From contig JAAYXX010000390.1 of the NCBI GenBank assembly GCA_012515695.1, forward strand, positions 1 through 23,303: a stretch of DNA of 23,303 bases, in the 5' to 3' direction. The stretch is from Chloroflexota bacterium. Its GTDB lineage: Bacteria > Chloroflexota > Anaerolineae > UBA1429. The position numbers were made by a program, and so were the translations under genes. The notes beneath the pieces are model-generated. The model ran no database searches. It was not told the DNA's origin and worked only from the letters and a program-made list of their open reading frames with translations. Positions 1 to 5,668 of the stretch are shown one piece after another; positions within the stretch are counted from its first letter, which is position 1, and each line of letters begins with the position of its first letter.

Positions 1-541
1 CCGGATAGCCATGCTCCACATAGGTCGAGTGGGCATATTCCGACCCGACCAGCACATAGTCGGCGCGGTCCAACTCGCCCAGCGCGCGCCTGAGCCGTCC
101 CTCATAAAAGCGCTTGTTCATGCCCCAGCGAGCAAACTCGCGGTCCAGCACCTCGGAGTAGTTGAGCGGGTGGGTCATGCCCCGGTCGAGCAGGGTCATC
201 GCGCCGAGTTGTTTGGCCCGCGCCAGGCTGTGCAGGGAGAACAGCGTCCAGCCGTGGAACAACTCGCAGGGCGGCAACTGCATCGCCACCCAGCGATCGA
301 ACAGGTAATCGTGGATGGCGTTAGCCCGGTAGCTGTGGAAGCGAAAGGTGAGATAGCGAATGGCCCGGCCCAGCCCGCCCATCGAGCGCACCAAAGCAGG
401 GGGCAGGTCGTTCGCCCTGGAGGAACTGGCATAGAGGCGGCCCAAATAGCCCGCCTTGGACAGGGCAAGGGCGATATGGTACGCCCGGTCCCCGATGCCT
501 CCCCCGGCCAGCCGCGCCCCAATTGACAGCACCGTACTCAT
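1..541 (-). CDS. Family-4 glycosyltransferase, N-terminal part (3' end outside window)
   Basis: The 180 visible codons start with ATG at 541 and run off the window edge. The protein begins MSTVLSIGARLAGGGIGDRA, a Gly-rich loop after the first beta-strand as in GT-B glycosyltransferases. It continues with FHGWTLFSLHSLARAKQLGA and LLDRGMTHPL, and then ADYVLVGSEYAHSTYVEHGYP, the strand and helix that close the N-terminal Rossmann-like domain in GT4 ('group 1') enzymes. The donor-sugar-binding C-terminal domain is not visible, so donor and acceptor are unknown. Cell-surface glycan or glycolipid synthesis is the usual role (inference). Its ATG overlaps the udk stop as ATGA (538-541), indicating translational coupling to udk. 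Confidence 0.8.
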   Translation of the reverse strand, partial: MSTVLSIGARLAGGGIGDRAYHIALALSKAGYLGRLYASSSRANDLPPALVRSMGGLGRAIRYLTFRFHSYRANAIHDYLFDRWVAMQLPPCELFHGWTLFSLHSLARAKQLGAMTLLDRGMTHPLNYSEVLDREFARWGMNKRFYEGRLRRALGELDRADYVLVGSEYAHSTYVEHGYP

Positions 542-1179
542 TTTCCCAACATCCTCTCGATGCGCGCGCAGATCATCTCCAGGGCCACCGGGTTATAATT
601 GCTGGCCGGGACGATGATATCAGCGTAACGTTTGCTTGGCTCGACAAACTCCAGGTGCATGGGCCGCACCGTCTGCATATATTGCTCGATCACCGAATGC
701 AGCGTGCGCCCCCGCTCGCGGGTATCGCGCTCCAGACGGCGGATCAGGCGAATATCCGGGTCCGTGTCCACGTATACCTTGATATCCATCAGTTCGCGCA
801 AGCGCCGATCCACGAAAATCAAAATGCCTTCCAGCAGGATAACGGGCCGGGGAGGCATGGGAATCGTCTCGGCCAGCCGCACATAGGTGGTGAAATCGTA
901 CACCGGAATCTCGGCGGGCTGCCCGGCGACAAGCGCGCGCAGGTGCTGCAGCAGCAGGCCATTCTCCAGGGCCTTGGGATGATCGAAATTCGCCCGGCGC
1001 CGCTCTTCGAGGGGCAGGTGGCTCAGATCGCGATAGTAGGAATCATGCTGGATATAGGCGATGTTCTCCTCGCCCACGCGCTCTAGAATGGTGCGCGAGA
1101 TGGTAGTCTTGCCTGCGCTCGTGCCGCCAGCCACGCCGATAATCAGAGGGCGCGAGGCGACGGTCTCGTTTTCGGCCAC
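538..1179 (-). CDS. udk: Uridine kinase
   Basis: The gene encodes 213 aa, the usual length of bacterial uridine kinases, which phosphorylate uridine and cytidine to UMP and CMP in pyrimidine salvage. The P-loop is at residues 18-25 (GGTSAGKT). It is followed by the family pattern YIQHDSYYRDLSHLP and NFDHPKALE (nucleoside-binding region), YDFTTYVR, and VILLEGILIF, the Walker-B-like strand. RDTRERGRTLHSVIEQY is the lid region, and the protein ends with FVEPSKRYADIIVP. The start codon is GTG at 1177-1179, with GAGAGGAT a few bases upstream as ribosome binding site; no in-frame ATG fits better. It lies 9 bases after the ccsA-like gene and overlaps the downstream glycosyltransferase by 4 bases, so it is probably part of the resB transcription unit. 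The link with cytochrome biogenesis looks like shared transcription, not shared function. Confidence 0.95.
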   Translation of the reverse strand: MAENETVASRPLIIGVAGGTSAGKTTISRTILERVGEENIAYIQHDSYYRDLSHLPLEERRRANFDHPKALENGLLLQHLRALVAGQPAEIPVYDFTTYVRLAETIPMPPRPVILLEGILIFVDRRLRELMDIKVYVDTDPDIRLIRRLERDTRERGRTLHSVIEQYMQTVRPMHLEFVEPSKRYADIIVPASNYNPVALEMICARIERMLGK

Positions 1180-1188
1180 AGTATCCTC

Positions 1189-1932
1189 TCAGATCGCGGG
1201 AATGGGCTGACCCAGCAGCCCTAAAAGCGACGGCGCGCCAAACAACACCAACAGCGCCATCCCGGCGGCCAGCAACACGCCCGCCGTCGTCAGCGCCTTG
1301 CCCCAGGCCAGTTCCCGGCTGCCCACCAACAGAAGGCCGGTCGCGGTCCAGGCGGCCAACTGCCAACATTCCCAGGCGCTCCAGCGCCAATAGCTGCCCC
1401 ACGCCAGTTGCGCCCCCAGGGCGTACAGCAGCAGCCCCACGCTTTGCCAGCACAGCGCCAGTGCCGAGATCGCGCGGGCTGCCTGCCTCCGGCTGGTCGC
1501 GCCGGGCCAAGCTGCCCACAACGCGCCAATCACCAGCGCGCCCGCAGCTATTAGCTGCGCGACCTGGGCTAGATTCAGGAACGTCTGTCGCGGGCCGCCG
1601 TTCGTCGCGGGCGCGGCAGCCAACAGGGCAATCGCCAGCACCAGCGCCAGCCCGCCCGCCATGATCCTGTGCGCGTTACGCGGCACGCCCCGCAACACCA
1701 GCGCCCACAACGCCGCGCAACTGACCACGGCGGCCAACAAGATTAACCCGTTCGCGCCCGCCGGGGAGCGCGTCGTCAGGATAGACGGAAGCCAGCCAGC
1801 CACGGCCAGCATTGCCGAGAGCAGCAGCGCCAGCCCGGAAAGCAGCGGCTTTTTAAACGACAGCGCCACCGCAGCCACCGCCGCAACCGCGCCCAGACCG
1901 AACAGCATGCGGCTAATCTCTATCGCAGGCAT
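1189..1932 (-). CDS. ccsA: Divergent CcsA/ResC-like cytochrome c assembly membrane protein
   Basis: The gene encodes 247 aa of mostly hydrophobic sequence with about seven or eight predicted membrane spans (roughly 9-24, 31-50, 60-80, 91-107, 121-145, 157-178, 190-205, 213-238). Residues 178-190 (WGSYWRWSAWECW) align with the WWD haem-handling motif of CcsA/ResC (typically WGxYWxWDPKExW) and are followed by QLAAW. The Asp of the motif is Ser185 here. The only histidine in the whole protein is His88, whereas CcsA proteins normally carry several conserved haem-ligand histidines. The ATG at 1932 was chosen because it lies inside the end of resB (20-base overlap, typical coupling) and starts a membrane protein; a longer in-frame extension would lie deep inside resB. 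Position next to resB makes a role with ResB in haem delivery to apocytochrome c likely, but the altered motif means activity is uncertain. Confidence 0.72.
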   Translation of the reverse strand: MPAIEISRMLFGLGAVAAVAAVALSFKKPLLSGLALLLSAMLAVAGWLPSILTTRSPAGANGLILLAAVVSCAALWALVLRGVPRNAHRIMAGGLALVLAIALLAAAPATNGGPRQTFLNLAQVAQLIAAGALVIGALWAAWPGATSRRQAARAISALALCWQSVGLLLYALGAQLAWGSYWRWSAWECWQLAAWTATGLLLVGSRELAWGKALTTAGVLLAAGMALLVLFGAPSLLGLLGQPIPAI

Positions 1933-3307
1933 CGGCCTGTTCTCCCAAAACAGCCTGCACGATGCGGAACCAATCCGCCTCGGCGTCGCGGGCGGGGACG
2001 TCCAACCGGCAGACGCTCGCGTCGTCCTGGTCCAGCACTGTAATCCAGGTTTCGCGTGGCGGCCAGACCAGAGTGGCGCACAGCCCCACCAGGGCCAACA
2101 GCCCCCCGGCGAACGCCAGCGGCAGTTCCGGCTCTTTTTCCGGGCGCACGACCACATAATACTCTAGCGCCAGATCAATGGTCGCTCCGCCCACCGTCAA
2201 CTGATCCCCCTGGGTGAGGAATTGCTCTGCGAGCAGCTTGCCGGTGGCCTCCTCGTACACCTGCACATGCAACACGCGCCCTGCAATATCCTGGGCCGCC
2301 AGAGAGGGGTAATGCACCAATCGCAGCGCCAGCCGGGCCTCTGGCACGGCCAATAGCTGCTCCTGGCTCTGCTCCGAAAAGCGCAGCCGCGCCTGATGCC
2401 GGGGAGCCTTGTCGCCCACCATCTGATGCACGTTAAGCGGCTGGCCTTGCTCCCCGCGCGCGCTGACACGAGCAGCCGGGCCATACCCCACCTGATACAG
2501 CGCGAGGTTGCCATACGTGGCGCGCCTGCCCAGCCCGGTAATCATCTGGGTCACAGTTTCCGGGCCATCCAGCAGCGCAATAAAGCTATCCAGCCGCCGC
2601 ATGGTGCCATCCTCATTGGGCAAGACGGCGATCTCGTCCAGGCGCACGGCCAACTCGTCAAGGCCCAGCGGGCGCGTCTCGCCAAGCGCCAGTTCCATCG
2701 TTTCGCCACGCCAGCCGAACTGCCAGCCAACCAGGGCGGAGAGCAGCACAAGCAACAAGCCCAGATAGAACAGGCCCGGCAACCAGCGCGCCGCTCCCGT
2801 GCGGCGGGCCAGGGTATAGCGCAAGCCGTCCTTCTCCAGCCAGGGCTGAAGGCGCTGCCCGGCAATGGCCAAGGCCCGCTCAAGGCTGCGACTGGCCTGC
2901 TGGGTCTCCTGAGGCAGGGTGATTTGGAAAGAGTGCGTGCGCGACAGCGGGGGATGCCACCAGGAGGGCACCCAGAGCGCCAGCAGCCGCAGGCCCGCCA
3001 GCACGCCAGTAATTGCCAGCAGAACGTAAAAGACGCGGGAGCCGAAAATGTCCAGCAGGCCGAGCACCCGCAAGGGTTCCACTGCCCCGCCCCACCGGGC
3101 GCTCGTCTGGCTCAACCATTGGGCATACTGCGGCGTGCCGGGAACCACACCGGGCGGAACCTGGGGGAGAATGCCCCCTAGCAACAACACGATGAGAAGA
3201 ATGCCGAGCCACACCAGCATGAGCCGGGGTGAAGTCAGTAGATGCCATCCGCCCGCGACAGTGCGTTCGATGGGTCTGGCTGTACGTCTAGTCGCCATTT
3301 GCGTCAT
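1913..3307 (-). CDS. resB: Cytochrome c biogenesis protein ResB (Ccs1 family)
   Basis: The gene encodes 464 aa with the ResB layout. Two membrane spans lie near the N-terminus (about 29-48 and 92-112), a third at about 177-195, then a large extracytoplasmic domain (about 200-392), and a last span at about 395-414 followed by a short cytoplasmic tail. The first span is followed by GGILPQVP, the family's Gly...PQ motif. LGELxPLGLDE-type sequence at 208-217 and the basic patch before span 3 also fit. ResB works with ResC/CcsA in the system II pathway that exports haem and attaches it to c-type cytochromes. The ATG at 3307 (MTQMATRR) has only a weak AAGG upstream; the ATG at 3298 is an alternative with no better site. 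It is the first gene of a unit with ccsA, udk and a glycosyltransferase, about 55 bases after a strong promoter. Confidence 0.9.
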   Translation of the reverse strand: MTQMATRRTARPIERTVAGGWHLLTSPRLMLVWLGILLIVLLLGGILPQVPPGVVPGTPQYAQWLSQTSARWGGAVEPLRVLGLLDIFGSRVFYVLLAITGVLAGLRLLALWVPSWWHPPLSRTHSFQITLPQETQQASRSLERALAIAGQRLQPWLEKDGLRYTLARRTGAARWLPGLFYLGLLLVLLSALVGWQFGWRGETMELALGETRPLGLDELAVRLDEIAVLPNEDGTMRRLDSFIALLDGPETVTQMITGLGRRATYGNLALYQVGYGPAARVSARGEQGQPLNVHQMVGDKAPRHQARLRFSEQSQEQLLAVPEARLALRLVHYPSLAAQDIAGRVLHVQVYEEATGKLLAEQFLTQGDQLTVGGATIDLALEYYVVVRPEKEPELPLAFAGGLLALVGLCATLVWPPRETWITVLDQDDASVCRLDVPARDAEADWFRIVQAVLGEQADACDRD

Positions 3308-3368
3308 GCTGGATAGCCTTGCTCATTTCAAGCCGGTCAGATTCCTGGATGAGTGCGATGTCTGCTTG

Positions 3369-3397
3369 ATTATAGGGGTCAAGGTCGAGTTCGTCAA
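3369..3397 (-). promoter_or_regulatory. Near-consensus sigma-70 promoter for resB-ccsA-udk
   Basis: On the minus strand there is TTGACG (3392-3397), a 17-base spacer, then a perfect TATAAT (3369-3374). Transcription would begin near 3362, leaving a leader of about 55 bases before the resB ATG. This is the closest match to consensus in the window. Confidence 0.75.
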
Positions 3398-3439
3398 CGT
3401 TTCAACTTGTCGGTATGCGCTTTCCATGCCACTGCCCCA

Positions 3440-3460
3440 CCTGGGACTGAATGTCCCAGG
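3440..3460. promoter_or_regulatory. 8-bp perfect inverted repeat upstream of the resB promoter
   Basis: CCTGGGAC and GTCCCAGG flank a 5-base loop. It lies about 43 bases upstream of the -35 element. It could be an operator or a weak terminator for transcription coming from the gene to the right; there is no T-run to support the latter. Confidence 0.35.
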
Positions 3461-3484
3461 CTGCGGAAAGAGGAAACCCGCTAA

Positions 3485-3694
3485 TGAGTTTTAACAAAAT
3501 AGCTCGGTAACAGCCATTAGGATGGGCGGTTGAAACCGCAGCAACCTTTGCCTCGCCAGCTTGCTGGCGCGTCGCCCTTCGGCGACTACAAATCAGCCCA
3601 CGAAGGTGGGCGCGCCAACTTGTTGGCGATCGCAAGGGTTGGTACAGTTTCAACTGCCTACGCGATGGCACACAGGATTACCTAGGTAAATCTT
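3485..3694 (+). repeat. Palindrome-array dispersed repeat, copy 1
   Basis: It starts with a leader (TGAG, then TTTAACAAAATAGCTCGG) that is nearly identical to the start of copy 2 at 5297; the match continues for about 60 bases. It contains five near-perfect hairpins: 3526-3539 (GCGGTT/AACCGC), 3554-3569 (CGCCAGC/GCTGGCG), 3571-3586 (GTCGCC/GGCGAC), 3596-3611 (GCCCAC/GTGGGC) and 3613-3628 (CGCCAAC/GTTGGCG). It ends with CAGTTTCAACTGCCTAC and a GATGGCAC...TTACC tail that is also shared with copy 2. Orientation is nominal. It has no coding capacity. Confidence 0.8.
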
Positions 3695-3701
3695 CATAAC
3701 C

Positions 3702-3749
3702 ACAGGGGAACATGAGACCGGCGCCTTTGCCAGCTTCATGTTCCCCTGT
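3702..3749 (-). terminator. Putative terminator hairpin after the lipoprotein gene
   Basis: A perfect 14-bp inverted repeat (ACAGGGGAACATGA / TCATGTTCCCCTGT) encloses a 20-base loop, 45 bases downstream of the stop codon at 3794. No T-run follows on the minus strand, so it is either a non-canonical terminator or an mRNA 3'-end stabilising structure. Confidence 0.5.
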
Positions 3750-3793
3750 TTCGAGTGTTGCTTGCTATGCGTTTTGCGGCCCAATCGCCACGG

Positions 3794-5122
3794 CTATTTG
3801 GGCATGGCCTTGAGCGCGTTATAGGCGGGGCGCGCATGGAACTCGGGCCAGCCCGGATCAGAGATAGCCCACCAATATTGCTCGTGGTTTTCGGTCCAAT
3901 CGGGGTCGCAAATGTAGATCAGGCTCATCAGGCCAATCCAGGGCGACCAGTGCTCCTTGGCGTACTGATAAGCGCGGACAAAATAATCCGCCTTGACCTC
4001 TTCGCTGACAGCGTGCCAGTTATAGGGTGAATCGGGGCGCGGGTCGCTGGTCCAACCAAACTCTAGCACAGCCACCTGCTTGGCCTCATCGCCATACTTG
4101 ACCATGATGGCCCGCAAATCCTCGACGCGGCGGAAGCAAAAGGCGCGATTCCCTCCATCTTCGGGGACAGAGGCCACATCAGCGGGGTCGCGCTCAGGGT
4201 GGCTCTTGAACCCCGGCGCATGAGCGCCCAACACGTCGAAATAGCCGTCGCTGGGGCCGCCCATCGCGACGTACATGCTCTCCAGATACCAGTCATCGGG
4301 CTTGGCCTCGTCGCTCCACGTCCCCGTGGGCGAAAGCCCCGCGCTGATAACCATTGCGTTGGGGTCAGCGGCTTTGATCGCCTTGTAGGCAACGCGCAAC
4401 ATCTCGACGTAGGAACCGGGATCAGGGACCTTGCCGCCCCATTCCCGCGCCAGGTTAGGCTCGTTCCAGACTTCGTAGGCGCGAATGCGGCCCTTGTAGC
4501 GGCCAACCAGTGCCGTCAGGAAATCGGCGAAATCTTGCAGGTTATCTGGCGGGCCATTCAGCGGGAACCCGCCGCCCGCCCATGACGGCTGATGATCCAG
4601 GCGCACGACGAGGTCAATCCCCTCCTGGTTCGCCATGTCCACGATGGTGTCTGTGCGCGACCAGTCGAAAACGCCCTTGCCCGCGCCCTCGATATCGCGC
4701 CAGCCAAAGTTGACCTTGGCCCAGCTAAAACCGGCGTCATGGATCACCTGAAAATCGCGGCTGGCTACTTCGGGCCGCCACCAGGGGAACGCCTGCATCC
4801 CAAATTCGGGCGAGTTCATACGCAGGGGTTTCACCGGCATGGGGGTGACCGTCGGAGCATCCGTCGGCAGAAGTTCGGACGCCGCCTCTGTCTCGGTGGG
4901 TTCTTTCTCTGTCTGAACCGGCTCGCTGGTTAGCGTCGGCGCTACGGTTGGTTCGGCTTCCGTAGGCTCGGTAGTCGCGGGGTTTACCACTGCGGTAGGG
5001 TCCGTACTCTCGGAGACGCTGCCCGTCGTTGGGGTGACGGCAGGGGCGGCGCAACCGACCAACAGGGCCAGGACAAGCGCCACGGAAAGATACTTCCATG
5101 AGGTAGCGAAGGTAAATCGCAT
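3794..5122 (-). CDS. Lipoprotein with clan-A (GH39/GH5-like) glycoside hydrolase domain
   Basis: The gene encodes 442 aa. A lipoprotein signal with lipobox LLVGC places the lipidated cysteine at residue 24. A Thr/Pro/Glu-rich linker follows (about 25-97), then a TIM-barrel glycosidase domain (about 105-442). Clan-A marks are the EVWNEPN motif at 217-223, with Glu221 as likely acid/base, and LEFGW at 353-357, with Glu354 as likely nucleophile. Both catalytic glutamates are present, so activity is plausible; substrate cannot be read from sequence. It should act outside the cell, tethered to the membrane. The ATG at 5122 is preceded by AGAAGGAG 10 bases upstream. The C-terminal domain resembles that of the large protein encoded immediately upstream (5669-8632), including the ends ARPAYNALKAMPK and PRPAYSALRDMPK. 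It is flanked by two copies of a palindromic repeat. Confidence 0.85.
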   Translation of the reverse strand: MRFTFATSWKYLSVALVLALLVGCAAPAVTPTTGSVSESTDPTAVVNPATTEPTEAEPTVAPTLTSEPVQTEKEPTETEAASELLPTDAPTVTPMPVKPLRMNSPEFGMQAFPWWRPEVASRDFQVIHDAGFSWAKVNFGWRDIEGAGKGVFDWSRTDTIVDMANQEGIDLVVRLDHQPSWAGGGFPLNGPPDNLQDFADFLTALVGRYKGRIRAYEVWNEPNLAREWGGKVPDPGSYVEMLRVAYKAIKAADPNAMVISAGLSPTGTWSDEAKPDDWYLESMYVAMGGPSDGYFDVLGAHAPGFKSHPERDPADVASVPEDGGNRAFCFRRVEDLRAIMVKYGDEAKQVAVLEFGWTSDPRPDSPYNWHAVSEEVKADYFVRAYQYAKEHWSPWIGLMSLIYICDPDWTENHEQYWWAISDPGWPEFHARPAYNALKAMPK

Positions 5123-5227
5123 GCTGCACGCACTCCTTCTATCGGAAATCGACTATGAGACGTTCTACAACACTATCTGGTTCCAGCGCGCCCGGACGGC
5201 GCGGCTACGGGTTGTCGCAAGGTGTCT

Positions 5228-5257
5228 ATGATAACGTTTCGCTACCTGTTTTGGTAA
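5228..5257 (-). promoter_or_regulatory. Candidate promoter for the lipoprotein glycosidase gene
   Basis: On the minus strand TTACCA (5252-5257), an 18-base spacer and TATCAT (5228-5233) form a moderate sigma-70 match about 105 bases upstream of the ATG at 5122. The -35 match is weak (two mismatches). Confidence 0.35.
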
Positions 5258-5296
5258 CAGCAGATAGTTGAAACGCTCGACGGGAATTGGCTACAG

Positions 5297-5598
5297 TGAG
5301 TATTAACCAAATAGCTCGGTAACAGCCATCAGGATGGGCGGTTGAAACCGCGGCAACCGATTGCATCGCCAGCTTGCTGGCGACGCCATGCATGGCGCAC
5401 CTGCCTTCGCAGGTTCGCTTCCCAGCCGCCGGAGGGCGGCTGAGCCAACTCGTTGGCACGCACTGGTTGGTGCAGTTTTAACTGCCTATGCCGATGCAAC
5501 CGTTGGTGCAGTTTCAACTGCCTACAAACTGCCTACAAACTGCCTACGAACTGCCTACGAGATGGCACGTCGGGTTACCAAAGCAAATAGCAAATCTT
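5297..5598 (+). repeat. Palindrome-array dispersed repeat, copy 2
   Basis: It shares its leader (TGAG, TATTAACCAAATAGCTCGG) and its tail (GATGGCAC, GGTTACC) with copy 1, in the same orientation, but is about 90 bases longer. Hairpins are at 5338-5351 (GCGGTT/AACCGC), 5367-5382 (CGCCAGC/GCTGGCG), 5385-5396 (GCCATG/CATGGC), 5399-5414 (ACCTGC/GCAGGT), 5423-5442 (CAGCCGCC/GGCGGCTG) and 5444-5457 (GCCAAC/GTTGGC). Two 24-base near-identical direct units follow at 5466-5489 and 5502-5525, then an 11-bp tandem array. Confidence 0.8.
5515..5558 (+). repeat. 11-bp tandem repeat, four units
   Basis: There are four consecutive units of (C/A/G)AACTGCCTAC at 5515-5525, 5526-5536, 5537-5547 and 5548-5558, differing only at the first base. 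It sits in the tail of repeat copy 2, where copy 1 has a single unit, which points to slippage expansion. Confidence 0.85.
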
Positions 5599-5609
5599 GC
5601 AGAACACAG

Positions 5610-5646
5610 AAAAATCGACGTAGAGCGCGCGGGGCGCTCTACGTCG
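5610..5646 (-). terminator. Rho-independent terminator after the large glycosidase gene
   Basis: A perfect 12-bp stem (CGACGTAGAGCG / CGCTCTACGTCG, 5616-5646) with a 7-base loop is followed on the minus strand by ATTTTT (the A-run at 5610-5614 on the plus strand). It lies 22 bases after the stop codon at 5669. This is the clearest intrinsic terminator in the window. Confidence 0.85.
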
Positions 5647-5668
5647 AACACATCATAAAGAGCCAGGG

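Larger units (their letters stand above)
3308..3793. other. 486-base intergenic region between resB and the lipoprotein glycosidase gene
   Basis: No gene was found. From left to right it holds the resB promoter (3369-3397), a small inverted repeat (3440-3460), a palindrome-rich dispersed repeat (3485-3694), and a long inverted repeat (3702-3749) just downstream of the lipoprotein gene. Short open frames here are interrupted or made of repeat sequence and are not convincing. Confidence 0.7.
5123..5668. other. 546-base intergenic region between the two glycosidase genes
   Basis: No gene was found. It carries a candidate promoter (5228-5257), palindromic repeat copy 2 (5297-5598) with a short tandem array inside it, and a rho-independent terminator for the upstream gene (5610-5646). 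An open frame across 5361-5699 on the plus strand is simply translated repeat sequence. Confidence 0.7.

Noticed and set aside
5297..5598. CRISPR array
   Set aside because: The repeats are palindromic, of different sequences and lengths, with no regular spacers. The only regular array is an 11-bp tandem repeat without spacers.
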